NCBI RefSeq assembly: GCF_010548375.1
Contig: NZ_JAAGLY010000009.1
Coordinates: forward strand, 124,001 to 188,000
Reading direction: 5' to 3'
Origin: Streptomyces sp. SID13726
Lineage (GTDB): Bacteria; Actinomycetota; Actinomycetes; Streptomycetales; Streptomycetaceae
DNA length: 64,000 nucleotides
This document shows, one piece after another, positions 33,172 to 42,100 of the stretch (position 1 is the first letter of the stretch; every line of letters starts with the position of its first letter). The notes beneath the pieces are model-generated. The model had not been told where the DNA came from, did not search any database, and worked only from the letters and a program-made list of their open reading frames with translations. Position numbers and translations under genes: made by a program.

Positions 33172-34289
33172 GGCGAGGCGGAGGCGGCGGTCGTCGGGTT
33201 CGGGTCCTGGACGGTCACGGCGTTCCGCTTGGTGGTCCGGATGCCGTAGTCGATCGAGACGTCCACGGTCTTCGGGTAGGCGTCCAGCGGAGGCACCTCG
33301 GCGGTGAAGGAGAACCCGTCGCCCGACCGGGACACGATCTCGAACTCGCCGGTCGACGGCAGCCCGTCGACGAGGACCGTCGTGGAGATCAGGTCGTCCG
33401 CGCTGAAGTAGGCGCCGCTGACCGTGATGGTGATCGGCTCACCGGCCCCGCCCGCGGTCACCTCGGTGATCCGGAAGTCGCAGACGTCCGCGCCGCTGCC
33501 GTCCCCCGAACCGCGCAGCGTCACCTCGGCCGACGGATGCTCCCGGTGGAACCGCAGGACGTCACCGAGCACGGTGCGCGCGGCGCGGCCCTTGCAGGTG
33601 TCGAGCCTGCCCTCGGTGGCCGTGAAGTACCGGGCCGCCGCGTCCCAGTCGCCGCCCTGGCCCTGGAGCGCCCGGCACGCCTCGGCGAGTCCGCGCAGCA
33701 CCTGCCACCGGGGTTCGTCCGGCTGCGCCTCGATGACCGCAAGGGTGCTGGTGCACTTCCGGGGCTTCTCCCCGAGGTCGTCGTAGACCTGCTCGGGGTC
33801 GGGCGACTGTTCGAGATTGGGCGAGTGGGGGCCCGGCCGGAGCCAGGAGGGCGGGGCCACGGGGCCCTTGCCTCCGCTGCCTCCGCCGCCCGAGCCGCCG
33901 GTGACGGTTCCTCCGGAGGCGCCGGACGCACCTGAACCGCTGGAGCCGCCCGAGCCGCCCGAGCCGCCTGACCCACTGGAACCACCGGTCCCGGTCGATC
34001 CACCGCTTCCGCTCCCGCCGGTGCCCTGGTCCGACGGGCGCCATGTCGGCATGCCCCCGCCCGAGCCGCCCGAGCCGTTCGATTCGCCCGAGCCACCGGA
34101 ACCCCCAGAGGCACCGCCCCTGCCCCCACCCGACACCCCGCCGGAAGCGCTGTCCGAGATGCTGGGCCCACCCCCTCCGGACCTGTCCTCGCCACTCCCG
34201 CCGCCCCCGCCGCAAGCCGCCGCCGTCGCGACCGCCACCGTCCCGGCCAGAAGCAACCCCGTGATGCGTACTCCGAGTGAGACCGCCAT
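33168..34289 (-). CDS. Gly/Ser-rich lipoprotein with C-terminal beta domain
   Basis: This 373-residue protein has a lipoprotein signal (VRITGLLLAGTVAVATAAAC) whose Cys is followed directly by GGGG. Roughly residues 30-150 are a Gly/Ser-rich spacer of repeated GGSGGSG blocks interrupted by MPTWRPSDQG. The remainder is folded: a helical part with AEACRALQGQGGDWDAAARY and a C-terminal beta part (EPITITVSGAYFSADDLIST) reminiscent of an IPT/TIG fold. The spacer probably spans the cell wall. ATG 34289 is chosen because the signal peptide follows at once. It is coupled to the membrane gene behind it. Confidence 0.85.
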   Translation of the reverse strand: MAVSLGVRITGLLLAGTVAVATAAACGGGGGSGEDRSGGGGPSISDSASGGVSGGGRGGASGGSGGSGESNGSGGSGGGMPTWRPSDQGTGGSGSGGSTGTGGSSGSGGSGGSGGSSGSGASGASGGTVTGGSGGGGSGGKGPVAPPSWLRPGPHSPNLEQSPDPEQVYDDLGEKPRKCTSTLAVIEAQPDEPRWQVLRGLAEACRALQGQGGDWDAAARYFTATEGRLDTCKGRAARTVLGDVLRFHREHPSAEVTLRGSGDGSGADVCDFRITEVTAGGAGEPITITVSGAYFSADDLISTTVLVDGLPSTGEFEIVSRSGDGFSFTAEVPPLDAYPKTVDVSIDYGIRTTKRNAVTVQDPNPTTAASASP

Positions 34290-34401
34290 GACGCCCCCGT
34301 CATCCCAAGTCCCTTTCATGATGGGGCTGTTCGGGCCGGACGGAAAGCGCCTTCGTGCAGGGTGCGCAGCCAGGGGCCAACCGACGTTCGAGTGACGGAA
34401 A

Positions 34402-34443
34402 CACCTCGGCACCGGCGGCCGTGGAGCCGTCGGTGCCGAGGTG
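34402..34443 (-). terminator. terminator after the gluconate operon
   Basis: A 17-bp stem with one G-U pair: CACCTCGGCACCGGCGG (34402-34418) with CCGTCGGTGCCGAGGTG (34427-34443). It lies 25 bases beyond the GntP stop on the minus strand, before the next minus-strand gene. Confidence 0.75.
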
Positions 34444-34468
34444 GGAAGGGGACCGGGTCGTCGTACCC

Positions 34469-35866
34469 CTAGATGATCAGCGAGAGGAGCAGGACCAGTC
34501 CGCCCGCGACCACCGAGATGATCGTCTCCATGACCGACCAGGTCTTGATGGTCTGGCCGACGTCCAGGCCGAAGTACTCCTTGACCAGCCAGAAGCCGGC
34601 GTCGTTGACATGGCTGAAGAAGAGCGAGCCGGCGCCGATGGCGAGGACGAGCAGGGCCGGCTCGCCGGTCGACATGCCCTCCGCGAGCGGGGCGACGAGG
34701 CCGGCGGCGGAGATCGTGGCCACCGTGGCCGAACCGGTCGCGAGCCGGATCGCCACCGCGATCAGCCAGGCCAGCAGGAGCGCCGGGATCGACCAGTCCT
34801 TGGAGATGTCCAGGACCATCTGACCCACACCGGAGTCGATCAGGGTCTGCTTGAAGCCGCCGCCCGCGCCGACGATCAGCAGGATGCCGGCGATCGGCGC
34901 GAGGCCCTTCTCGACGAGCGGGGAGAGCCGCTCCTTGCCGAAGCCCGCCGGGCGCAGCAGCGTGAAGATGCCCACGAGGACCGCGGCCAGCAGGGCGATC
35001 ATCGGGGAGCCGACGACGTCGAAGACGCGCTGGGTGAGGTTCTCGGGGTCGTCGATCACGATGTCGACCAGCGCCTTGGAGAGCATCAGGACGACCGGCA
35101 GGAGGATCGTGGCCAGCGTGGGCCCGAAGCCGGGGCGCTTCTCCAGCTCCTCCGAGGCGCGCTGCGGGATCATCCGGTCCGGCGCCGGGACGTCCACCCA
35201 GCGGGCGGCGTACCGGGAGAACAGCGGACCGGCGATGATCACCGTCGGTATGGCGACCAGGACGCCGAGCGCGAGCGTCACGCCGAGGTTGGCCTGCACC
35301 GCGTCGATCGCGACCAGCGGGCCGGGGTGCGGCGGCACCAGGCCGTGCATCACCGACAGTCCGGCGAGGGCCGGGATGCCGATCCGCATCAGGGAGTAGT
35401 TGCCGCGCTTGGCGACCATCAGCACGACCGGGATCAGCAGGACGACGCCGACCTCGAAGAACAGTGGCAGGCCGATGACGGAGGCGATCAGGACCATCGC
35501 CCACGGCATCGAACGGCCGCCCGCCTTCTCCAGGATCGTGTCGACGATCTGGTCGGCGCCCCCGGAGTCGGCGAGCATCTTGCCGAGGATCGCGCCGAGG
35601 GCGATCAGCACACCGACACCGGCGACCGTGGTGCCGAGGCCGGTGGTGAAGCTGGCGATGGCCTTGTCGAGCGGCGCGCCCGCGACCGCGCCGAGCACGA
35701 GCGTGCCCAGGGTCAGCGACAGGAACGCGTGGAGCCTGAACTTGGTGATGAGCAGAACGATGACGGCGATGCCCGCCAGTACGGCGATGCCCAGCTGAGC
35801 GTGACCGGCCGAGGTGATCGGCTCCGGTGCGTCCGCTGCCAGCATCTCGACGCTGAGTCTGGTCAC
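34469..35866 (-). CDS. gntP: GntP-family gluconate:H+ symporter
   Basis: This is a 465-residue permease with about 12-14 transmembrane helices. Family marks are VGVLIALGAILGKMLADSGG, PLFFEVGVVLLIPVVLMVAK, LVPPHPGPLVAIDAV and the C-terminal GSLFFSHVNDAGFWLVKEYFG. It takes up gluconate or a related sugar acid across the inner membrane. It follows gntK by 55 bases on the same strand. The GTG start gives MTRLSVEMLAADAP; ATG at residue 8 is an alternative. Confidence 0.94.
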   Translation of the reverse strand: MTRLSVEMLAADAPEPITSAGHAQLGIAVLAGIAVIVLLITKFRLHAFLSLTLGTLVLGAVAGAPLDKAIASFTTGLGTTVAGVGVLIALGAILGKMLADSGGADQIVDTILEKAGGRSMPWAMVLIASVIGLPLFFEVGVVLLIPVVLMVAKRGNYSLMRIGIPALAGLSVMHGLVPPHPGPLVAIDAVQANLGVTLALGVLVAIPTVIIAGPLFSRYAARWVDVPAPDRMIPQRASEELEKRPGFGPTLATILLPVVLMLSKALVDIVIDDPENLTQRVFDVVGSPMIALLAAVLVGIFTLLRPAGFGKERLSPLVEKGLAPIAGILLIVGAGGGFKQTLIDSGVGQMVLDISKDWSIPALLLAWLIAVAIRLATGSATVATISAAGLVAPLAEGMSTGEPALLVLAIGAGSLFFSHVNDAGFWLVKEYFGLDVGQTIKTWSVMETIISVVAGGLVLLLSLII

Positions 35867-35921
35867 GGGGATTCCCTTGCAGGTACGGGGACTTCTACGG
35901 AACTTCTTCGGGAAAGGGGTG

Positions 35922-36428
35922 CTACGGGAGTTCGGTGAGCGCCTTCGCGGCCCGCCCGGTGATCTCCTCCGGGCCGCCGGAGACGTCGACCACGACCCCG
36001 GCCTCGTCCTCCTGGAGGGGCTGGAGCGCGGCGAACTGCGAGTCGAGCAGCGCGGTGGGCATGAAGTGGCCCTGCCGGTGCGCCATCCGGTCCTCGATGA
36101 GGGCGCGGTCGCCCGCGAGGTGCACGAAGACGACCCCGGGCGCCTCGGCCCGCAGCCGGTCGCGGTACGACCGCTTCAGCGCCGAGCAGCTGACCACCCC
36201 GCCGAGCCCCGCCCGCCCGTGCGCCCAGGAGCCGATGGCGTCGAGCCACGGCCACCGGTCCTCGTCGGTCAGCGGGGTGCCGGCCGACATCTTGGCGATG
36301 TTGGCCGGCGGGTGGAAGTCGTCGCCCTCGGCGTAGGGCACGCCGAGCCGGGCCGCGAGCAGGGGACCGATGGTGGTCTTCCCGGTGCCCGCGACGCCCA
36401 TGACCACGACGACATGGGGGGTGTTCAT
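35922..36428 (-). CDS. gntK: gluconokinase
   Basis: This is a 168-residue GntK-type kinase. The P-loop is VVMGVAGTGKTTIGPLLAAR, followed by EGDDFHPPANIAKMSAGTPL and DEDRWPWLDAIG. CSALKRSYRDRLR and HFMPTALLDSQFAALQPL complete the family pattern. It phosphorylates gluconate to 6-phosphogluconate, feeding the pentose phosphate pathway. ATG 36428 follows GAGG. It leads the gntK-gntP operon and is divergent from the GntR gene, which is its likely repressor. Confidence 0.95.
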   Translation of the reverse strand: MNTPHVVVVMGVAGTGKTTIGPLLAARLGVPYAEGDDFHPPANIAKMSAGTPLTDEDRWPWLDAIGSWAHGRAGLGGVVSCSALKRSYRDRLRAEAPGVVFVHLAGDRALIEDRMAHRQGHFMPTALLDSQFAALQPLQEDEAGVVVDVSGGPEEITGRAAKALTELP

Positions 36429-36513
36429 CGCTGCCTCACTGTCTGCTGTCGTCCTCGACATCTGATGTCGACGCAACTGAAACCGATTAGGTACGACAAA
36501 TTCAAGACCCTGT

Positions 36514-36525
36514 GACTAATAAGTC
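36514..36525. promoter_or_regulatory. candidate GntR operator
   Basis: GACTAATAAGTC is an imperfect palindrome (5 of 6 pairs) in an AT-rich patch of the 137-base gap between gntK and the GntR gene. It is 41 bases before the GntR start. Position and composition suggest an operator; a single site is weak evidence. Confidence 0.4.
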
Positions 36526-36565
36526 TGACTTTTTCTCGGTGTGACGTGCCCCGTACTCTGAGTGC

Positions 36566-37267
36566 ATGAGCACATCGGGCCGGGGGCTGCACGGCCAGGT
36601 ACTGGAAACCCTCGGCCCCGCGATCACCGCGGGCGAGTACCCGCCGGGCAGCGTTCTGCGCACCGACGAACTGGCCCAGCGTTTCGACGTCTCGCGCTCC
36701 GTCATGCGCGAGGCGGTCCGGGTGCTGGAGTCCATGCACCTGGTCGAGTCCCGCCGCCGCGTCGGCGTCACGGTTCGGCCCAGGGCGGAGTGGAACGTCT
36801 ACGACCCGCAGGTCATCCGCTGGCGGCTGGCCGGCGCCGACCGGCCGCGGCAGCTGCGCTCACTGACCGTGCTGCGCTCGGCGATCGAGCCGGTGGCAGC
36901 CGGCCTCGCCGCGAAGAACGCGACCGCGGAGCAGTGCGCCGAACTCACCGAGTGCGCGCTCGGCATGGTCGCCAACTCCAAGGGCCACCGTCTGGAGGGC
37001 TACCTCCTCCACGACATCGCCTTCCACCGGGTGATCCTCAACGCCTCCGGCAACGACATGTTCGCCCGCCTCGGCGACGTAGTGGCCGAGGTCCTCACCG
37101 GCCGCACCCATCACGAGGTCATGTTCGAGGACCCCGACCCGGCCGCCGTCACCCTCCACGTCCGCCTCGCCGAGGCGATCCGCGCGGGCGACGCGTCCCA
37201 CGCGGAGGAACTGACCCGCGAGATCACCGCCGGCGCGCTCCAGGAGCTGGACATCCTCGCGCCCTAG
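36566..37267 (+). CDS. GntR/FadR-type (FCD) regulator of gluconate genes
   Basis: This is a 233-residue GntR protein. The winged helix is LGPAITAGEYPPGSVLRTDE with LAQRFDVSRSVMREAVRVLE. The FCD ligand domain shows LRSAIEPVAAGLAA, LLHDIAFHRVILNASGN and LHVRLAEAIRAGDASHAEEL, with metal-binding His residues in the usual places. It is divergent from gntK-gntP and most likely represses them until gluconate or 6-phosphogluconate binds. Its TAG shares the CTAG tetranucleotide with the convergent YchJ-type gene. Confidence 0.92.
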   Translation: MSTSGRGLHGQVLETLGPAITAGEYPPGSVLRTDELAQRFDVSRSVMREAVRVLESMHLVESRRRVGVTVRPRAEWNVYDPQVIRWRLAGADRPRQLRSLTVLRSAIEPVAAGLAAKNATAEQCAELTECALGMVANSKGHRLEGYLLHDIAFHRVILNASGNDMFARLGDVVAEVLTGRTHHEVMFEDPDPAAVTLHVRLAEAIRAGDASHAEELTREITAGALQELDILAP

Positions 37268-37671
37268 TCGAGGAACTCCCCGTCCAGATACGTCCAGACC
37301 CCGTCGACCCGCTCGAACCGGCTGCGCTCGTGCAGCGAACCGCCCTTGAACGACGCCCGGAACGTCACCGTGCCGGTGCTGTGGAACGCCGTGCCGTCGG
37401 CCGCTCCCAGGATCTCCAGGCCGGTCCAGCGCATGCCGGGTTCGAAGCCGACCCCCGGCGGCCGGGTCCGCGGGTGCCAGGTGCGCAGCAGATACGCCTC
37501 GTCGCGCTGCACGAAGGCGCAGTACCGCGAACGCATCAGCGCCTCGGCGGTCGGCGCCGCGGCCTCGCCCCGGTGGAAGCGGCCGCAGCAGGCGTCGTAG
37601 GTCTCCGCGAGACCGCAGGGGCAGGAGGAAGCGGCGGCGCGCGGCCGGGACTTCGAGGTGCGTCGGGACAT
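37264..37671 (-). CDS. YchJ/UPF0225 family SEC-C motif protein
   Basis: This 135-residue protein begins with a basic tail and a SEC-C-like zinc motif (CPCGLAETYDACCGRFHRGE), then the YchJ core: APTAEALMRSRYCAFVQRD, AYLLRTWHPRTRP, and TVTFRASFKGGSLHERSRFE. YchJ proteins are of unknown function; the fold resembles NTF2. The stop overlaps the GntR stop by 4 bases. ATG 37671 gives a normal length. Confidence 0.92.
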   Translation of the reverse strand: MSRRTSKSRPRAAASSCPCGLAETYDACCGRFHRGEAAAPTAEALMRSRYCAFVQRDEAYLLRTWHPRTRPPGVGFEPGMRWTGLEILGAADGTAFHSTGTVTFRASFKGGSLHERSRFERVDGVWTYLDGEFLD

Positions 37672-37707
37672 GACGCCATTCTCCCGGAACGGCGCCCGTG
37701 CGAAGAC

Positions 37708-39162
37708 CTACCCGGCGTTGGTCGGCGGATGCGAGGGCCGGGCCGGGATCAGCGTGGGCAGCGGCGGCAGCGCCGTGCCGTGCACCCACGCCTCGAACAG
37801 CCCGTCCAGAGACTCGTCGGCGTACCGGTTGACGTGGGCCGTCAGCGTCGCGGTGGTCACCGCCCCGCCCCGGTGCAGCCCGGCCCAGCCGCGCAGCATC
37901 CGGAAGAACCCCTCGTCGCCCATCGCACAGCGGATCGCGTGCACGGTGAGCCCGCCGCGCTCGTAGAGCCGGTCGTCGAACATCGACTTGCGGCCCGGGT
38001 CGGCCAGGCGCAGGTCCTGCGGCAGCGAGGACACCAACCGGTGTGCGGCGGCGGCCAGTTGATGGGCGGTGCGGCCGCCCGAGCGCTCCGACCACAGCCA
38101 CTCGGCGTACTTGGCGAACCCTTCGTTCAGCCAGATGTGCCGCCAGTCCGCGATGGACACGCTGTTGCCGAACCACTGATGGGCCAGCTCGTGCGCCACC
38201 AGCCGCTCCGAACCCCGGGCCCCGTCCACGTGGTTGGCGCCGAACAGCGACAACCCCTGGGCCTCGACGGGCACATCGAGCTCCTCCTCCGTGACGAGGA
38301 CCGCGTACTCGTCGAACGGATAGGGCCCGAACAGCTCCTGGAACAGCTCCATCATCTGTGGCTGCCGCGCGAAGTCCCTGGAGAACTCCGGCAGCAGCTG
38401 CGCCGGGATGTGCCCGTGCTGCGGCACCCCGCCCGGGCCCGGGTCGCCGAGCAGCACCGTCTGGTACTTGCCGATCGCCAGCCCGACCAGATAGCTGGAC
38501 GTCGGCGCGGCCTGCTCGTACACCCAAGTCGTCGTCGAGGCACGGGTGGTGCGCGTCAGCAGCCGGCCGCCCGCCACCACCGCGTACGCCGACGGCGTGG
38601 TGATCGAGATCTGGTACGACGCCTTGTCCGCGGGCCGGTCGTTGCACGGGTACCAGGACGGCGCCCCGATCGGCTGGCTCGCCACCAGCGCCCCGTCCTC
38701 CAGCTCCTCCCAGCCGAGCCCGCCCCAAGGGCTGTTCACCGGCTTGGGGTTGCCCGACCAGTGCACCTCGACGGTGAACGCGGCCCCGGGCCGCACCGGC
38801 TTCGCGGGCCGCACCCGCAGCTTGCCGCCGCGGTGCGTGTAGTGCGCCTGCCGCCCGTCCACCCGCACCCGCCCGATCTTGAAGTCGGACAGGTTGAGCA
38901 TGAACTCGGCGAGCGGCGAGCGCCCCGCTATCGCGTTGATCCTGCCGCTGCCCGCCAGCCGGTTCGGGCCCGGGCGGTAGTCCAGCGCGAGCTCGTACCG
39001 GTGCACCCGGTACCGGGCGTCACCGTGGTCCGGGAAGTACGGGTCCGAACCCGCCGCCTGCTGAACTGCCACTGCCGCTTCTGCTCCCTGCGCTGCGTTG
39101 CCACTTGGACCCGCCGGTGCACCGCTCACCGGATCCGAGTGGCCCGCGTTCAGGGCCGCCAT
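37708..39162 (-). CDS. M1-family zinc aminopeptidase, coupled to the Pls-type synthetase
   Basis: This is a 484-residue gluzincin. The zinc and catalytic motif is LVAHELAHQWFGNSV near residue 322, with the third ligand in WLNEGFAKYAEWLWSE. The N-terminal saddle domain (HRYELALDYRPGPNRLAGS) is present, but the long C-terminal ERAP-type domain is missing, as in short bacterial M1 enzymes. No signal peptide is visible. ATG 39162 overlaps the end of the synthetase gene by 13 bases, so expression is coupled. In epsilon-poly-lysine producers a zinc aminopeptidase degrades the polymer, and I suggest an equivalent role here: trimming or self-protection against the product. Confidence 0.9.
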   Translation of the reverse strand: MAALNAGHSDPVSGAPAGPSGNAAQGAEAAVAVQQAAGSDPYFPDHGDARYRVHRYELALDYRPGPNRLAGSGRINAIAGRSPLAEFMLNLSDFKIGRVRVDGRQAHYTHRGGKLRVRPAKPVRPGAAFTVEVHWSGNPKPVNSPWGGLGWEELEDGALVASQPIGAPSWYPCNDRPADKASYQISITTPSAYAVVAGGRLLTRTTRASTTTWVYEQAAPTSSYLVGLAIGKYQTVLLGDPGPGGVPQHGHIPAQLLPEFSRDFARQPQMMELFQELFGPYPFDEYAVLVTEEELDVPVEAQGLSLFGANHVDGARGSERLVAHELAHQWFGNSVSIADWRHIWLNEGFAKYAEWLWSERSGGRTAHQLAAAAHRLVSSLPQDLRLADPGRKSMFDDRLYERGGLTVHAIRCAMGDEGFFRMLRGWAGLHRGGAVTTATLTAHVNRYADESLDGLFEAWVHGTALPPLPTLIPARPSHPPTNAG

Positions 39163-42100
39163 GCCTCGATCGGGTTGCCGAGCCAGCGGGTGTCGTCCGG
39201 GACGGACTCCGCGGCCATGACGAGCGACGCGGGACCCAGGGTGGTGCGGGCCCCGATCGTGCTGCCGGGCAGCACGATCCCGCCAGGGCCCAGCGTGGCG
39301 CCCTCACGGAGAACAACAGTATCCGTCCGCAAGATCCGGTCGTGGAAGAGGTGGGTCTGGAGCACACAGCCCCGGTTCACGGTCGCCGCGTCCTCCAGCG
39401 TCACCAGATCGGTCTCCGGCAGCCAATAGCTCTCGACCCAGACGCCCTTGCCGATCTTCGCGCCGAGGCCCCTGAGCCACGCCGTCAGCACCGGCGTACC
39501 GGGCACGGAACCCGCCAGCCACGGCACCGCGAGCACCTCGACGAAGGTGTCCGCCAGTTCGTTGCGCCACACGAAGCCGCTCCACAGCGGGTGCTCCCCG
39601 CTGCGGTGCCGCCCCACGAGCAGCCACTTCGCGACCATCGACACCAGCCCGGCGGCCACCCCGGCCGCGAGCAGCACGACCCCGGCCAGCAGCCAGGCCC
39701 AGGCGCCCAGCACGCACAGCGCGGCCACCGTCAGCACGGCGAGACCCGCCGAGCAGAACACCGGCACGATCCGGCACAGCTCCACCAGGCCCCGCGCCCA
39801 CAGCAGCCGCGCCGGCGGCTCGTAGGTCCGGCTCTGGTCGCTGTCGGCCGCGTTGCGCGGCAGCTTCACCGGCGGCAGCCCCAGATACGACGTGCCCTTC
39901 TTCGCCTTCTTCGGAGTGGCGGACAGCACGCCCACCAGCCCGCCGTCCGGCACGGTCCGCCCCGGCGCGGTCATCCCGGAGTTCCCGAGGAACGCCCGCC
40001 GCCCGATCTCCGCACGCCCTATCCGCACCCAGCCGCCACCGAGCTCGTACGGCGCGGTCAGCGTGTCGTCGGCCAGGAACGCGCCCTCGCCGACCGTCGT
40101 CAGGCTCGGCAGCGCCAGCACGGTCGACACCTCGGCACCGCGCCCGATCCGCATCCCGAGCAGCCGCAGCCACACCGGTGTGACCAGACCGGCGTACAGC
40201 GGGAACAGCGTCTCGCGCGAGCGGTCCATCAGCTGTGTCACGGTCCAGGCCTGCCACCCGATCCGGCTGTGCGTCGGATACGTCCCCTCGCGCAGCCCCA
40301 CGCTCAGCAGCCGCACGGAGACCAGGAGCAGCAGCGCGTACGCCAGCCCGAAGGCGAGCGTGGCCGGGACCAGGGCCAGGAAGGCGCCGGCCAGCGGAGC
40401 GGACCCGGCGATGAAGGGCCGGGCCACCAGGAACGCGGCGCCGCCCGCCAGCACGGGGAGCGCGCTGAGCGCGAGTCCGGTGATGCCGTACATCACCCGC
40501 CAGTAGGTGCCCCGCACCGGCCGCTCCTTCGGCCAGTTCCGCTTGGCCTTGCCGAGCTTGACCGCGGGCGCGCCTGCCCAGCGCTGACCGGTCGGGATCT
40601 GCCCGGTGACCGCCGAACCCGGCGCCACCTCGGCCCGCTTGCCGACCCGGGCGCCGGGGAAGAGCATGCTGCGCGTGCCGACGACGGCGTGCGCGCCCAC
40701 CTTGACCTGGCCGATCTCCAGCCGGTCCCCGTCCAGCCACCAGCCGGACAGGTCCACCTCGGACTCCACGGCTGCGCCCCGGCCCAGCTTGAGCATGCCG
40801 GTGACCGGCGGCAGGGAGTGCAGGTCGACGTCCTGGCCGATCTTGGCGCCCAGGGCACGCGCGTACCGCTCCAGCCAGGAGCCGGTCAGTGAGGTCGCCC
40901 CGGTGAACTCGGCGAGCCGCTCGGCCGTCCACAGCCGCAGATGGACGCTGCCACCGCGCGGGTGACGGCCCGGCTGGACACCGCGCAGCAGCAGCCGTGC
41001 CCCGCCGGCCGCCAGCGCGAGCCGTCCGGGCGGGCTGAACAGCAGCAGCGCCCCGGCCCCGACCAGCCACCACGAGGTGGACGGCAGCCAGGAGTACGGC
41101 AGGACGTTGCCGAGCGCGGCCAGAGGGACCAGCCAGCGCAGGCCCAGCAGTGTGAACAGCGGCAGCAGGACGAGGGTCTGGATCACCTGGGCCTTGACGG
41201 GCACGGGTGCGATCACCCGCTCGGCGCCGTCGTCCTGGACGGACTCCTCCAGGCGCCGGGCCAGCTTCCGCAGCGTGGGCTGCTGGTAGATGTCGAGGAC
41301 GGCCGCGCTCGGGTAGCGGGTGCGCAGCCGGGTGGTCAACTGGGCGGCGGCCAGGCTGGAACCGCCTATGGCGAAGAAGTCGTCGCGGGCACTGGCGACC
41401 GGCATCCCGAGGACCTCGGCCCACTGCTCGGCGAGCCAGGCCTCGGTGCCGTACAACTGCTCCTTGGGGCCACCGGTCTCAAGACCCTCCAGGGGCCACG
41501 GCAGTGCGTTGCGGTCCACCTTGCCGGAGGTACGCGTCGGCAGGTCCTCGACCGGCGCGAGCAACGGCACGAGCGCGGCGGGCAGTTCGGCCCGCAGCTT
41601 CTCCACGGCCGTCGCCTGGTCCCAGCCGTCCTGCGTGACGACGTACCCGACCAGGAGCTGGTTGCCGCTGCGGGCGGTGCGCACGGCGGCGGCCGCTCCC
41701 GCGACCCCGGGCAGCGCCTGGAGAGCCGCGTCGACCTCACCCAGCTCGATCCGCCGGCCACCGAGCTTGATCTGCTCGTCGGCCCGCCCGAGGAAGATCA
41801 GGCCCTCGGGCTCCGCCTTCACGAGGTCACCGCTGCGGTACGCCCGCTCCCAGCCCAGCGACTTCAGCGGCGCGTACTTCTCCGCGTCCTTCTCGGCGTC
41901 CAGGTACCGGGCGAGCCCGACCCCGCCGATCACCAGCTGCCCGCTCGCGCCCATCGGCACCGGGTCGCCGGCCTCGTCCACGACGGCCAGCTCCCAGCCG
42001 TCCAGCGGCAGCCCGATCCGAATGGGCTCCGCACCGGACATGAGCGAGGCACACGCCACCACGGTCGCCTCGGTCGGCCCGTAGGTGTTCCACACCTCGC

